Shown: one piece after another, positions 9,513-20,560 of the stretch
Numbering within the stretch: position 1 is the stretch's first letter
How the letters are laid out: each line of letters opens with the position of its first letter
NCBI GenBank assembly: GCA_943330455.2
Contig: CALQHT020000004.1
Coordinates: 1 to 64,000, forward strand
Direction of reading: 5' to 3'
Length of the DNA stretch: 64,000 nucleotides
Source: Nitrosovibrio sp. Nv4
GTDB taxonomy: Bacteria > Pseudomonadota > Alphaproteobacteria > Acetobacterales > Acetobacteraceae
Translations under genes and position numbers: made by a program
Notes under the pieces: model-generated
What the model saw: only the letters and a program-made list of their open reading frames with translations
Told to the model about the DNA's origin: nothing
Databases searched by the model: none

Positions 9513-10400
9513 ATGACCCGCTCAGACAGACTTGCCATCGGCAGTATCGCGATCGGGTGCCTCGTTCTGGCATTGAAGACCATGGCGTGGCGGTTGACCG
9601 GCAGTGCGGCGCTTTATTCGGATGCGCTTGAAAGTATTGTCAATGTCGCTGCCAGCGTAATCGCCCTGGTGGCCCTCCGGTTAGCCTCCCGCCCGGCCGA
9701 CGCCAATCATCCCTACGGCCACCACAAGGCCGAATTCTTTGCCGCGGTGATCGAGGGGGTGCTGATCGTCATCGCCGCCATTTCCATTTTCCGCAGTGCC
9801 TGGGAGGCATGGCTGGCGCCGCACGCCCTGGAGATGGCGCTGGAGGGCCTGGCCCTGAACGGAGCGGCCACCTTGCTGAACGGCCTATGGGCCGCACGGC
9901 TCATTACGTCAGGCCGAGCGCTGCGGTCGCCGGCTCTGGTCGCGGATGGAAGGCATCTGGTGTCGGACGTGGTGACGTCCGTTGGGGTCGCGATCGGGGT
10001 TTGGCTGACGGTTTTGACCGGTTATCTGCCGCTCGACCCGATTCTGGCCGGGATGACGGGCGTTTATGTGCTGTGGGCGGGCATGCACATGATCGCGTCG
10101 TCCGTTGGGGGCTTGATGGATGCGGCGCCGGAGCCCGCGGTGGTTGCGCGTATCCGCGACCTCGTGGCCACCAGTGCGGAAGGGGCGTTGGAGGCGCATG
10201 ACCTGCGCACGCGCCATGCCGGGCGTCTGACATTCCTGGACTTCCACCTCGTGGTCCCGGGGGACATGTCGGTCGCCGCCTCCCACGCCATCTGCGATCG
10301 GATCGAGGCCGCCTTGTATGCCGAAATGGACCATCTGGTGGTGACGATCCATGTCGAGCCGCCGGAGAAGGCCAAACACCACGGCGTCATCGTGTTGTAG
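9513..10400 (+). CDS. Cation diffusion facilitator family transporter
   Basis: LTGSAALYSDALESIVNVAASVIALVALRLASRPADANHPYGHHKAEFFAAVIEG; HPYGHxKAE motif of CDF transporters. Confidence 0.9.
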   Translation: MTRSDRLAIGSIAIGCLVLALKTMAWRLTGSAALYSDALESIVNVAASVIALVALRLASRPADANHPYGHHKAEFFAAVIEGVLIVIAAISIFRSAWEAWLAPHALEMALEGLALNGAATLLNGLWAARLITSGRALRSPALVADGRHLVSDVVTSVGVAIGVWLTVLTGYLPLDPILAGMTGVYVLWAGMHMIASSVGGLMDAAPEPAVVARIRDLVATSAEGALEAHDLRTRHAGRLTFLDFHLVVPGDMSVAASHAICDRIEAALYAEMDHLVVTIHVEPPEKAKHHGVIVL

Positions 10401-10446
10401 GGCAACCGACGGAACAACTGACCGATGCACCGCCATCCACGCACCG

Positions 10447-10483
10447 CACCGTCATTGCCGGGCTTGACCCGCCAATGACGGTG
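10447..10483. repeat. Short palindromic repeat (family A)
   Basis: caccgtcattg ccgggcttgacccgc caatgacggtg between convergent genes. Confidence 0.8.
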
Positions 10484-10537
10484 AGGGAGGCGCGGGAGCG
10501 GACGCCGCCCACGCACCGATGGCTAAAGCCCGCGGGT

Positions 10538-11800
10538 TCAGAACACCTGTTCGCCGTGCAGGACGATGTCCAGCCCCTCGCGTTCCTCGTCGCGGGAGAC
10601 TCGCAGTCCGATCACCAGATCGACCACCTTCAGCAGGATGAAGCTGACCACGCTGACATACACGATCGTCGCCAGGACCCCGATCGCCTGGGTCTGCAAC
10701 AGCGCCCAGCCTCCGACGGTCACGCCCCCGGGCGCATCCTTGGTGGCGGTAAGAGGGCCGTAGGCGAACCAGCCCGTGGCCAGGGTCCCGATGATCCCGC
10801 CCACACCATGCACGCCGAACGCATCGAGGCTGTCATCGTAGCCCAGCCTCTGTTTCAGCATGGTCGACGACCAGAAGCACACGGCGCCCGAGACGATGCC
10901 AATCGCCAACGCCGGCCCGGGCAGCACGAACCCGGCCGCGGGCGTGATCGCGACCAGACCGGCCACCGCTCCCGAGATCGCGCCCAGCACCGACGGCTTC
11001 CCGCGCAGCCACCACTCGGCAAAGCTCCACGACAACGTCGCGCCCGCGGCGGCAATTTGGGTGACCAGGACCGCCATGCCGGCTCTGCCATTCGCGGCCA
11101 GCGCGCCGCCCGCGTTGAAGCCCATCCAGCCGACCCACAGCAGGGATGCGCCGATGACGGCATAGCTCAGATTCCACGGCGCCATGTTCTCTTGCCCGTA
11201 GCCCAAGCGGCGACCGAGCATGAGGGCGCAGACGAGGCCGGTGAAGCCGCAATTGATCTCGACCACCGTGCCGCCGGCGAAATCGGCGAAGCCCATGGCA
11301 GCGAGCCAGCCGAGCGGATGCCAGACCCAATGGGCCAGCGGTGCATAGACCAGCAGCGACCACAAGGTCATGAAGACGAGCAGGGCGGAGAATTTCATCC
11401 GATCGGCGCAGCTTCCGGTCACCACGGCGGGCGTGATGATCGCGAACGCCATCTGGAACATCAGAAACACGCTTTCCGGGATCGTGGTCGGCACCACCAC
11501 ACCGGTGCCCGCTGCGAGGGTGAACGCCTTGTCCCAGTCGGCGCCGATACCGTTCAGGAAGACTCGCGACAGGTCGCCCACCCAGGCGTTGCCGTTGGTG
11601 AACGCCAGCGAATACCCGGCCACCACCCAGACCACGGTCATCGCCGCGCACAGGCTGAACGATTGCATCATGATCGCGAGGACGTTCTTCTTGCGGACCA
11701 TCCCGGCGTAGAACAACGCCAACCCGGGCACTGTCATCAGCAACACCAAAATCGTGCTGAGCAGGACCCAGGCAACGTCGCCTGGCTCTACTTGTTGCAT
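10538..11800 (-). CDS. amtB: Ammonium transporter
   Basis: DVAWVLLSTILVLLMTVPGLALFYAGMVRKKNVLAIMMQSF...DFAGGTVVEINCGFTGLV...DDSLDAFGVHGVGGIIGTL; Amt-family motifs. Confidence 0.93.
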   Translation of the reverse strand: MQQVEPGDVAWVLLSTILVLLMTVPGLALFYAGMVRKKNVLAIMMQSFSLCAAMTVVWVVAGYSLAFTNGNAWVGDLSRVFLNGIGADWDKAFTLAAGTGVVVPTTIPESVFLMFQMAFAIITPAVVTGSCADRMKFSALLVFMTLWSLLVYAPLAHWVWHPLGWLAAMGFADFAGGTVVEINCGFTGLVCALMLGRRLGYGQENMAPWNLSYAVIGASLLWVGWMGFNAGGALAANGRAGMAVLVTQIAAAGATLSWSFAEWWLRGKPSVLGAISGAVAGLVAITPAAGFVLPGPALAIGIVSGAVCFWSSTMLKQRLGYDDSLDAFGVHGVGGIIGTLATGWFAYGPLTATKDAPGGVTVGGWALLQTQAIGVLATIVYVSVVSFILLKVVDLVIGLRVSRDEEREGLDIVLHGEQVF

Positions 11801-12008
11801 GTTTCCGTTTCCCCCTGGACCGGGTACCCCGACCTAAGGGGAGCGGGCTTCCCAAAAACCGTGCCACATGACCGGCCTTGCGTGGACCGGCTGCCAGGGC
11901 CAGTTTGCCTGCCAAATGGGCAGGGTCAGTTGCCGCCGTGGAAGGCAACTGCCGGATGAACGGCTCACAAGGACGTGAGAACCGATGCCTGATTTCAAGG
12001 CAGGACCG

Positions 12009-13256
12009 ATGACGGAGACTGTGACCGCCGATGTGTGTGTGATGGGCGCCGGCCCGGTGGGGGGCACCTTGGCCTGCCGCCTGGCCGACGCCGGGGTCCG
12101 CACCGTCGTGGTGGATCGCGCCGCCCTGCCGCCGATGGAGCATCCGGCTTTCGACGGACGTGCCTACGCGATCGCCGCGGGCTCCCGCCGCCTGTTGGAA
12201 CAGGCCGGGCTATGGGACACGCTGACCGATCCGCCGTCGCCCATCCTGGACATCCGCGTGTCCGACGGCCGCGTCGGGCGTCCGGCGTCTCGCCTGCACC
12301 TGCATTTCGACCATCGCGAAGCCGGGGACGATGCCACGGCGTTCGGCTGGATGGTGGAAGCCCGGTCGCTGCGGCGAGCCCTGAACGTTCATATGCCCGA
12401 AGTGGAGGCGCTAACGGTGCTGGCGCCCGCCGAGGCAACGGTCGAACGACGCGCCGACGGGGTAACGGTGCACGTCGCCGGCGGACCGACGATCGAGTGT
12501 CGCCTGGTGGTCGCGGCGGAAGGACGCCAATCGCCACTGCGTGAGCAGGCGGGGATTCCGGTCACGCGGCTGCCCTATGACCAGACCGGGATCGTGTGCG
12601 CCATCAGCCACGAACTCCCCCATAACGGAGTCGCGCTGGAGCATTTCCTGCCAGCCGGCCCCTTCGCTGTCCTGCCGATGGGCCCCAGCCCGGATGCCGA
12701 GATCGGAGGCGCGCTCAACGTCTCCGCCATCGTCTGGACGGATCGAACCCCGGTCGCGGAACGCATCCTCCGCCTGGACAATCCCCGCTTCGAGCGTGAA
12801 ATCGTCCGCCGGCTCGGCCATCACCTGGGCGCGATCCGTGTAGTCGGCCGGCGATGGAGTTATCCTCTCTCGGCCATGCTCGTGCATCGGTATGTCGACA
12901 CAAGGATGGTGCTGGTGGGCGACGCCGCCCATGGCATCCATCCGATCGCCGGACAGGGCTTGAATCTGGGCTTTCAGGATGCGATCGCGCTGTCGGGCCT
13001 ACTGATCGAGGCCGCCCGGACGGGCGATGATCCGGGTGAGCCAGCGTTGCTGCGCCGCTACCAACGCCTGCGACGTCCGGACAACCTGGCGATGCTGGCA
13101 ATGACCGATGGGCTGGATCGCCTGTTCAGTTCCAACAATCCCCTGTTGCGACTGGCCCGGGATGTCGGCATCGCCGCCGTGGATCGATCCCCACCGCTAA
13201 AACGACTCTTCATGCGGCGGGCGATGGGATTAGGGGGCTCGGTGGTTACGAAATAA
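12009..13256 (+). CDS. UbiH/UbiF/VisC/COQ6-family FAD-dependent hydroxylase
   Basis: MTETVTADVCVMGAGPVGGTLACRLADAGVRTVVVDRA...MVLVGDAAHGIHPIAGQGLNLGFQDAIALSGLL; FAD GxGxxG and GDAAH motifs. Confidence 0.9.
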   Translation: MTETVTADVCVMGAGPVGGTLACRLADAGVRTVVVDRAALPPMEHPAFDGRAYAIAAGSRRLLEQAGLWDTLTDPPSPILDIRVSDGRVGRPASRLHLHFDHREAGDDATAFGWMVEARSLRRALNVHMPEVEALTVLAPAEATVERRADGVTVHVAGGPTIECRLVVAAEGRQSPLREQAGIPVTRLPYDQTGIVCAISHELPHNGVALEHFLPAGPFAVLPMGPSPDAEIGGALNVSAIVWTDRTPVAERILRLDNPRFEREIVRRLGHHLGAIRVVGRRWSYPLSAMLVHRYVDTRMVLVGDAAHGIHPIAGQGLNLGFQDAIALSGLLIEAARTGDDPGEPALLRRYQRLRRPDNLAMLAMTDGLDRLFSSNNPLLRLARDVGIAAVDRSPPLKRLFMRRAMGLGGSVVTK

Positions 13257-13338
13257 TGCAACCCCATAAACCGTTGACCGATGCGTCGGCCCTCTACTGT
13301 CATTGCCAGGCTCGACCTGTCACCCCACGCTTTGGGAC

Positions 13339-13587
13339 ATGCTCATTGGCATTGCCGCCCCGGACGGCGCGGTGATCATCATGGACGCGGGGGTCGCCAC
13401 CGCGGCCAACACCGCCCGGCTGTATTGTCATTCCACGGGACCTGAGACCGAGGAAACCGCGATCGCCGCCCGCTTGAGCAAACCGCGCGGACATAAGAGG
13501 CTGGCGGAAAGCCAACGATGGATTGGCCGTTTGCAAGAAAAGAACCGCGGCGCCAACCTCGTTGTGCCCGCCCGCGAGAGCGCCTGA
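13339..13587 (+). pseudogene. IS1634-like transposase remnant
   Basis: LIGIAAPDGAVIIMDAGVATAAN/TARLYCHSTGPETEETAIAARLSKPRGHKRLAESQRWIGRLQEKNRG resembles IS1634-family 'MDAGIATEAN...' and 'LYCHST...E..I..R...GRLKEK' segments with internal deletions. Confidence 0.55.
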
Positions 13588-13590
13588 CAG

Positions 13591-15114
13591 ATGGCAATCG
13601 CTGCGCTCGTGCCGGCTCTCGACCTCACCCTGGCGCTGCACTTGGCGTGGGAGCCGCGGGATAGCGCTGGCGTGCGTGCTCTTGCGGGACTGCTCGTATC
13701 GGGTGGTGCGGCCGAGATCGCCGCCACCCGTTTGGCGGCTTGCCTGGCTCGGTTCCCGGATGATGCAGCAATTTGGGTGGATCGCGCCCAAGCGATTGTT
13801 GCTCAGGAGAGAGGAGGTATCGGCACGGATCTGGTCGAGGCGGACCCTCGGTCGGCGACCGCCCGGATCGTGCAACTGCTGTGGGAATGGAACAGGCTGG
13901 ACGACGCGATCCCGGTGCTCGATCGGGCGATATCTCTGCTGCCGGGGGATCGAGCCCTCCTGGTAACCCGCGGCCTGGTGCTGTTGGCTGCCGGGCGAGC
14001 CGGGAAGGCGTTGGCGGATTTTGCCGCTGTCCTGGCAGGGGAGGCGCCCAACGCGGCAGCGCTGCGGGGCAAGGGCCTCGCACTGGTCCAATTGGATCGG
14101 TTGGAGGAAGCGCGTGAGGCCCTGCGAAGTGCGGCGGCCTTGGCCCCGCACGATCCTTCGGTGCTGGGAGCGCAGGCGCATGTCAGCCTGGCTCTTGGCA
14201 ACTATGCGGATGGATGGCGGAAATATGAAACGCGATGGTCGAACCCGAGCTTCGCCCTCTCTCGTCCGGATTACGCTCAACCGGCGTGGTTGGGGGACGG
14301 TGACCTCACCGGCAAGACAATCCTGCTGCATGGCGAGCAAGGGTTCGGCGATATCATCCAGTTCTGCCGCTACGCGACGCTGGTTGCGCGTCGAGCTGCG
14401 CGGGTGAGGCTGCGGGTGCCGGGGCCGCTGGTGCGGTTGATGCAGAGCATGGATGGCATTCAGGTGCTGGACATGGCCGACCCGGTCGATGCGTTCGACT
14501 GCTACTGTCCGTTGATGAGCCTACCCCTTGCCTTCGGAACCTCGGTCGCGACCATCCCAGCGGAAATCCCATATCTGCGTGCCGACCCGGGTCTGGCGGA
14601 GGTATGGCGGATTCGCTTGCAGGCGGTGCAAGGGCCACTCATTGGGGTGGTCTGGGCGGGAAACGCCCGCATCGTGGATCGCGCGACCAACAGCTATGAT
14701 CGGCGGCGCTCGATACCGGCGGATGTTTTTGGACGCCTGCTTGCGGAACCGGGTTTCGCCTTTGTGTCATTGCAAAAGGAACCGGCCGGAACCGGGACCA
14801 ACCGGGTCGAGGGCATCCTGGTGCGGGACCTGATCGACTGGACAGCCGAGTTACAGGACTTCGCGGATACGGCCGAGCTGATCGAGGCGCTCGACCTTGT
14901 CATCACCGTCGACACGGCCGTCGCCCACTTGGCCGGTGCACTTGGCAAGCCGGTCTGGATCCTGAACCGATATGATGCGTGCTGGCGATGGGTGCGAGGG
15001 GTGGACGGCTCGCCTTGGTATCCGACCGCGCGCTTGTTGCGGCAGCCAGCGCCCGGGGATTGGGACAGTGTGATGTCGGAGGTTGCGGCAGCTTTGCGTA
15101 TGTGGGCTGGGTGA
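13591..15114 (+). CDS. TPR-repeat protein with GT9/heptosyltransferase-like C-terminal domain
   Basis: N-terminal TPR-like repeats; C-terminus GKTILLHGEQGFGDIIQFCRYATLVARR...GVVWAGN...DLVITVDTAVAHLAGALGKPVWILNRYDACWRW...SPWYPTARLLRQ. Confidence 0.85.
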   Translation: MAIAALVPALDLTLALHLAWEPRDSAGVRALAGLLVSGGAAEIAATRLAACLARFPDDAAIWVDRAQAIVAQERGGIGTDLVEADPRSATARIVQLLWEWNRLDDAIPVLDRAISLLPGDRALLVTRGLVLLAAGRAGKALADFAAVLAGEAPNAAALRGKGLALVQLDRLEEAREALRSAAALAPHDPSVLGAQAHVSLALGNYADGWRKYETRWSNPSFALSRPDYAQPAWLGDGDLTGKTILLHGEQGFGDIIQFCRYATLVARRAARVRLRVPGPLVRLMQSMDGIQVLDMADPVDAFDCYCPLMSLPLAFGTSVATIPAEIPYLRADPGLAEVWRIRLQAVQGPLIGVVWAGNARIVDRATNSYDRRRSIPADVFGRLLAEPGFAFVSLQKEPAGTGTNRVEGILVRDLIDWTAELQDFADTAELIEALDLVITVDTAVAHLAGALGKPVWILNRYDACWRWVRGVDGSPWYPTARLLRQPAPGDWDSVMSEVAAALRMWAG

Positions 15115-15237
15115 TCGTCCCCCTGGCCGCTACCTGCCGTCACGCGGGCGCACTAACACCAGCACTGATGGCGTCAGGACGTGCCCGCCGTCGCCCCCGT
15201 CCAAGGGCGCGCCCAGGACGGGGGTTGGGTCGGAAGG

Positions 15238-16896
15238 TCAGCTATGCCACTTGAACTCTTGCGGCTTGCGCTCCGAGCCCAGGCTGAGCTTGACGTTGAC
15301 CAGCGCTGGCCCTTCGACACGCATCGCCTCGTCCAAAGCGGCGCGCAGGTCCTTCGGATCCTCCACGTAGGAACCATGTCCGCCGAACGCCTTCATCATC
15401 AGGTCGTAGCGAGCCCCATAGATCAGCGAGTTCGGCTTCATGTTCAGCATCGGATCGTCCGGGATGTCACCACCCCCCGGCCCGATCCCACCATTGTTGA
15501 AGACGACGATCTTCGCGGGCATGCCGTAGCGGCACAGCGTCTCCATCTCCATGCCGGAGAAGCCGATCGCCGAGTCGCCCGAAATATGCACGATCGGCTT
15601 GTCGGGATGCGCCACGCAGGCCGCGATCACGAAGCCGAGGCCGACGCCCATGGTGCCATAGGTGCCTGCGTCCAACCGAGAGCGCGGGTTGTAGTTCGGC
15701 AACTGGGTGCGCCCGATATCCATCGTGCTGGCGCCCTCGGAACAGATGATCGCGTTCTTCGGGATCCAGGCGGCGACGTCACGCAGCAGCCGGTAGTAAC
15801 CGCCGGGAGCCGAATCGTCGGCGATCTGCGGTGCGATGACCGCCGCGTTCTCCGCCGATTTCTTGGCAATGGCCGCGTGCCACGGGGTCTCCTTCGGGTA
15901 GAACCACTGGCGACCTTCCAGGGCCTTGTTCAACTGGCCGACAATCGCCTTGCCGTCGCCGACCATCGCGACCTCGGCCGGCTTGTTCTGGTGCATCGCT
16001 TCCGGCGAGATGTCGAGCTGGACGACCCGCACATCCTTGTTGTAGCGCGGCGGCAGGCCGAAATGCATGATCCAGTTGAAGCGCGCGCCCATCAGGAAGA
16101 CCACGTCGGCCTGAGACAGCGCCAGGCTGCGAGCCGCGCCGACCGACAGCGGATGATCGTCGGGCATCACGCCCTTGCCCATCGGGGAGGCGAGGAATGG
16201 CAGTTGCGTGCGCTCGATGAAGGCGCGGACCTCGTCCTCGGCGCGCGAGTGCGCCATGCCCTTGCCGATGATGACCAGCGGGCGCTGGGCCGATTGCAGC
16301 ACGTCCAGCGCCTGCTCGACATATTCCGGCATGGTCTGGATGCGCGGCGGATCGGGGCAGCGCGCGGCCTCGTGGACGTCGCTCTCTTCGCAGCCGCCGG
16401 TGATCAGGTCGTCGGCGATGTCGAGGTAGGTGGCGCCCGGCCGGCCATAGATCGACTGGCGGACCGCCATTTCGACATAGAACGGAATGCGGTTCACATG
16501 CTCGATGGCATGGGCCCATTTGCTGACCGGGGTCGCGATCATGACCTGGCGCTCTTCCTGGAAGGCACCCATGCCGTTGCGATAGGTCTCGGACGCGCCA
16601 CCGATCAGTACCATCGGCCAGCAGTTCGACTGCGCATTGGCAAGGCCGGCGAGGCCGTGGATGACGCCGGGACCGGTGACCGTGATGCAGGACCCGGGAC
16701 GCCCGGTCAGGTAACCGATGGCGCCGGCGGCGTAGGATGCCGCCTGCTCATTGCGCATACCGATATAGGGAAGGCCGACTTTCTGCGCTGCCGTCGCGAT
16801 CGGCCCGACCGGGAACCCGACCACGCCGAACATGAATTGCACGCCTTGTTCCTTGAGGCTTTTCGCCAGCAAGTCGGCGCCCTTGATTTCTGCCAT
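15238..16896 (-). CDS. ThDP-dependent 2-hydroxyacyl-CoA lyase / oxalyl-CoA decarboxylase family enzyme (HACL-like)
   Basis: [50 protein letters not shown]...[20 protein letters not shown]...[27 protein letters not shown]...[36 protein letters not shown]...[31 protein letters not shown]. Confidence 0.88.
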   Translation of the reverse strand: MAEIKGADLLAKSLKEQGVQFMFGVVGFPVGPIATAAQKVGLPYIGMRNEQAASYAAGAIGYLTGRPGSCITVTGPGVIHGLAGLANAQSNCWPMVLIGGASETYRNGMGAFQEERQVMIATPVSKWAHAIEHVNRIPFYVEMAVRQSIYGRPGATYLDIADDLITGGCEESDVHEAARCPDPPRIQTMPEYVEQALDVLQSAQRPLVIIGKGMAHSRAEDEVRAFIERTQLPFLASPMGKGVMPDDHPLSVGAARSLALSQADVVFLMGARFNWIMHFGLPPRYNKDVRVVQLDISPEAMHQNKPAEVAMVGDGKAIVGQLNKALEGRQWFYPKETPWHAAIAKKSAENAAVIAPQIADDSAPGGYYRLLRDVAAWIPKNAIICSEGASTMDIGRTQLPNYNPRSRLDAGTYGTMGVGLGFVIAACVAHPDKPIVHISGDSAIGFSGMEMETLCRYGMPAKIVVFNNGGIGPGGGDIPDDPMLNMKPNSLIYGARYDLMMKAFGGHGSYVEDPKDLRAALDEAMRVEGPALVNVKLSLGSERKPQEFKWHS

Positions 16897-17198
16897 GTGC
16901 TTCCTCCTGTCATCGGGCCGCTACGATTGGGCCCGTTTTCGACAAAGTCCGAACGTTGGACACATTACGCCGATATGGCGGCTTGGCAAATTCGAGTGCC
17001 GACGAGGAGACTGGGCCGGCCACCGGCGTCGGATCGACCGGCAAGCCCGCGGAGGTCGGGCCGCCACGCGGACCGGGTTGCACAACCAGTCCCATTCGTC
17101 CACATCATCACCCGGGCTGGTCATACCCGGTCCGGGACGGTCTTGCTCGCAAGCCCGCCTCGATCATCAATGCCGCAGAACCGATACGGGGAGCCCAC

Positions 17199-18617
17199 AT
17201 GTCCGCCAGCAGGCCACGCACCCTTTTCGACAAGATATGGGACAGCCACGTCGTTGAGCGTCTGCCGGACGGGACCTGTATCCTTTATATCGACCGCCAC
17301 CTCGTGCACGAAGTGACCAGCCCGCAGGCGTTCGAGGGGCTACGTTTGGCTGGTCGGCCCGTCCGCCGCCCGGACTGCACCCTGGCGGTGGCGGATCACA
17401 ATATTCCGACCGTCGGTTCCCGCATTCCGTCCGACATCAAGGAAGATGACAGCCGCATCCAGGTCGAAACCCTGGAGAAGAACGTCAAGGAATTCGGGGT
17501 CCCCTACATCCCCATCCTGGATGTGCGCCAGGGCATCGTTCACATCATCGGGCCGGAACTGGGGATTTCCCTGCCAGGCACGACCCTGGTGTGCGGCGAC
17601 AGCCATACCTCGACCCACGGTGCCCTCGGCTCGCTGGCGTTCGGGATCGGCACGTCGGAGGTGGAGCACGTGCTCGCCACCCAGACGCTGTTGCAGAACC
17701 CGGCCAAGAACATGCGCATTGATGTCACCGGCACGTTGGGCTTCGGCTGTTCGGCCAAGGACATCGTGCTGGCGATCATCGGCAAGATCACCACGGCGGG
17801 TGGAACCGGGCACGTCATCGAATACACCGGCGATGCGATCCGCGCGCTCGACATGGCCGGGCGCATGACCGTGTCCAACATGTCGATCGAGGCCGGTGCC
17901 CGTGCCGGCCTGATCGCGCCCGACCAGACCACGTTCGACTATGTGAAGGGCCGGGAGTTCTCGCCGAAGGGCGAAGCTTTCGAGCAGGCCGTTGCCTACT
18001 GGAAGACCCTGCCCACCGATCCCGGTGCGCATTTCGATACCACCGTCATGATCAGCACCGCCGATATCGCGCCGATGGTCACCTGGGGTACCACCCCGGG
18101 GGCGGTTATCCCGGTCACCGGCGTGGTACCGAACCCCGAAGACGAACCCGATGAGGGCAAACGCACCCAGTTGCGCCGCATGGTCGAATACATGGCGGTG
18201 ACGCCGGGCCAGCGCCTGACCGATCTGGCGGTGGATGTCGTCTTCATCGGCTCCTGCACCAATGGCCGGATCGAGGACATCCGCGCCGCCGCCGCGGTCG
18301 CGAAAGGCCGCAAGGTCGCCGCCGGCGTGCAGGCGCTGGTGGTGCCGGGCTCCGGTCTGGTGAAGCGCCAGGCGGAAGAAGAAGGTCTGGACCGGATCCT
18401 GCTGGAAGCCGGGTTTGAGTGGCGGGATCCCTGCTGCTCCATGTGCCTTGGTATGAACCCGGACAAGCTGACCCCCGGCCAGCGTTGCGCCAGCACGTCG
18501 AACCGCAATTTCGAGGGGCGCCAGGGGCAGAACGGCCGCACCCACCTCGTGTCCCCGGCCATGGCCGCCGCCGCCGCTGTCATGGGTCGGTTCGCCGATG
18601 TGCGGCAGTTGGTCTGA
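17199..18617 (+). CDS. leuC: 3-isopropylmalate dehydratase large subunit
   Basis: [65 protein letters not shown]...[32 protein letters not shown]...[15 protein letters not shown]; aconitase Fe-S cysteines present. Confidence 0.97.
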   Translation: MSASRPRTLFDKIWDSHVVERLPDGTCILYIDRHLVHEVTSPQAFEGLRLAGRPVRRPDCTLAVADHNIPTVGSRIPSDIKEDDSRIQVETLEKNVKEFGVPYIPILDVRQGIVHIIGPELGISLPGTTLVCGDSHTSTHGALGSLAFGIGTSEVEHVLATQTLLQNPAKNMRIDVTGTLGFGCSAKDIVLAIIGKITTAGGTGHVIEYTGDAIRALDMAGRMTVSNMSIEAGARAGLIAPDQTTFDYVKGREFSPKGEAFEQAVAYWKTLPTDPGAHFDTTVMISTADIAPMVTWGTTPGAVIPVTGVVPNPEDEPDEGKRTQLRRMVEYMAVTPGQRLTDLAVDVVFIGSCTNGRIEDIRAAAAVAKGRKVAAGVQALVVPGSGLVKRQAEEEGLDRILLEAGFEWRDPCCSMCLGMNPDKLTPGQRCASTSNRNFEGRQGQNGRTHLVSPAMAAAAAVMGRFADVRQLV

Positions 18618-18632
18618 GAGGGGAGAGCCACC

Positions 18633-19253
18633 ATGGATAAGTTCACCACACTGACCGCGATTGCCGCGCCGATGCCGATGCAGAACATCGACACCGACAA
18701 GATCATCCCGGCGCGCTTCCTGAAGACCATCAAGCGTTCCGGCCTTGGCGTGCATCTGTTCGATCCGCTGCGGTTCGATGCAGATGGCAAGGAGAAGCCC
18801 GACTTCATCCTGAACCAGGAGCCCTATCGCAAGGCCCAGGTCATCATCGCGCATGAGAATTTCGGCTGCGGTTCGTCGCGTGAGCACGCCCCCTGGGCTC
18901 TGCTGGATTTTGGCATCCGCTGCATCATCGCGCCGGATTTCGCCGACATCTTCTATAATAACAGTTTCAAGAACGGCATCCTGCCCGTCCGCCTCCCCCG
19001 CGCCGTCTGCGACCAACTCATCGAAGACTCCAAGCTCGGCGGCAACGCCCGGGTGACCGTCGATCTGGCACGCCAGGTCGTGGTCCGCCCGAACGGCGAG
19101 GAAATTTCCTTCGAGATCGATCCCTTCCGCAAGCATCTGCTGCTGAACGGGTTGGACGATATCGGTCAGACCATGCAGCACGCGCCCTCGATCGACACCT
19201 ACGAAGCCAGGAACCGTCAGACCCAGCCCTGGATGCCATCGACCGCTGTCTGA
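18633..19253 (+). CDS. leuD: 3-isopropylmalate dehydratase small subunit
   Basis: [43 protein letters not shown]...[44 protein letters not shown]. Confidence 0.97.
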   Translation: MDKFTTLTAIAAPMPMQNIDTDKIIPARFLKTIKRSGLGVHLFDPLRFDADGKEKPDFILNQEPYRKAQVIIAHENFGCGSSREHAPWALLDFGIRCIIAPDFADIFYNNSFKNGILPVRLPRAVCDQLIEDSKLGGNARVTVDLARQVVVRPNGEEISFEIDPFRKHLLLNGLDDIGQTMQHAPSIDTYEARNRQTQPWMPSTAV

Positions 19254-19283
19254 AGACGCCCAATCCGAGTTGAGGAGCCGTAA

Positions 19284-20396
19284 ATGCCGGCCAACAAGAA
19301 TCTGCTGGTCCTGCCAGGTGACGGGATCGGCCCCGAGGTCATGCGGGAAGTCCGCCGGGTCATCGATTGGATGGACCGCCGCCGCATGGTCACGTTCGAC
19401 CTGACGGAAGATTATGTCGGCGGGGCCTCGATCGATCATCGCGGCACGCCGATCACCGATGAGACGATGCAGAAGGCCAAGGACGCCGACGCGATCCTGT
19501 TCGGCTCGGTTGGTGGCCCGAAATGGGAGACCCTGGGCTTCGACATGCGCCCGGAACTCGCCATCCTGCGGCTGCGCAAGGAGCTGGACCTGTTCGCCAA
19601 TCTGCGGCCGGCCATCGTGCTGGACCCGCTGGTCGATGCCTCCACCCTGAAGCCCGACGTGATCCGCGGGCTGGACATCATGATCGTCCGTGAAAGCACC
19701 GGCGGGATCTATTTCGGGGAGCCTCGCGGCGTGGAAACCCTGCCCAACGGGGAAAAGCGCGGCTTCGACACGGAAACCTACTCCACCAGCGAGATCGAGC
19801 GGGTTGCCCGGGTTGCCTTCGAACTCGCGCGCAAGCGGCAGAACCGCGTGTGCAGCGTGGAGAAGGCCAATGTGATGCAGTCGGGCCTGTTCTGGCGCCA
19901 GGTGGTCACCGACCTGCAAAAGCGCGACTACCCGGATGTCGAGCTGTCGCACATGTACGCCGACAACTGTGCCATGCAGTTGGTGCGTAACCCGCGCCAG
20001 TTCGACGTCATCGTGACCGGCAACCTGTTCGGCGACCTGCTGTCCGACCTGGCCTCCATGCTGACCGGAAGCCTGGGCATGCTGCCCTCCGCCACCCTCG
20101 GCGCCGTCCAGCCGTCCGGCAAGCGGCACGCTTTGTATGAGCCGATCCACGGCAGCGCGCCAGATATTGCCGGCAAGGGCATCGCCAATCCGCTGGCGCA
20201 GATGCTCAGCTTCGCCATGCTGCTGCGCTTCTCCTTCGGCATGGACGAGGACGCGGCCCTGATCGAGCGGGCCTGCACCAATGTACTGAAATCGGGCTTG
20301 CGCACCGGTGACATCATGGGTCCGGGCACCGCGCGGGTCGGCACCTCCGTGATGGGTGAGTCGATCCTGCGAGAGCTGGATAAGCTCGCGGCTTAA
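19284..20396 (+). CDS. leuB: 3-isopropylmalate dehydrogenase
   Basis: MPANKNLLVLPGDGIGPEVMREVRRVIDWM...FGSVGGPKWE...IVRESTGGIYFGEPRG...MYADNCAMQLVRNPRQFDVIVTGNLFGDLLSDLASMLTGSLGMLPSA...YEPIHGSAPDIAGKGIANP. Confidence 0.97.
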   Translation: MPANKNLLVLPGDGIGPEVMREVRRVIDWMDRRRMVTFDLTEDYVGGASIDHRGTPITDETMQKAKDADAILFGSVGGPKWETLGFDMRPELAILRLRKELDLFANLRPAIVLDPLVDASTLKPDVIRGLDIMIVRESTGGIYFGEPRGVETLPNGEKRGFDTETYSTSEIERVARVAFELARKRQNRVCSVEKANVMQSGLFWRQVVTDLQKRDYPDVELSHMYADNCAMQLVRNPRQFDVIVTGNLFGDLLSDLASMLTGSLGMLPSATLGAVQPSGKRHALYEPIHGSAPDIAGKGIANPLAQMLSFAMLLRFSFGMDEDAALIERACTNVLKSGLRTGDIMGPGTARVGTSVMGESILRELDKLAA

Positions 20397-20442
20397 GCCT
20401 TGCGATACGACGGGGGGTGGGCTATATCCCCCGTCACTGGAT

Positions 20443-20519
20443 GCGCCCGTAGCTCAATTGGATAGAGTACTAGACTACGGATCTGGGGGTTAGGAGTTCG
20501 AATCTTCTCGGGCGCGCCA
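20443..20519 (+). tRNA. tRNA-Arg(ACG)
   Basis: gcgcccg ta gctc aattggata gagt a ctaga ctACGga tctgg gggtt aggag ttcgaat cttct cgggcgc g cca: full cloverleaf with 7-bp acceptor stem, anticodon ACG and encoded CCA. Confidence 0.95.
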
Positions 20520-20560
20520 GTTCAACATCAAGACGGCAGCTCATATATCGCGAAGCGCGA

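Noticed and set aside
10475-11959. 494-aa plus-strand ORF
   Set aside because: Antisense shadow of amtB.
15181-17316. 711-aa plus-strand ORF
   Set aside because: Antisense shadow of the HACL-like gene; no recognisable domain.
17340-20150. 936-aa minus-strand ORF
   Set aside because: Antisense shadow of leuC-leuD-leuB; His/Arg/Asp-rich composition typical of an out-of-frame GC-rich translation; the plus strand has unambiguous genes.
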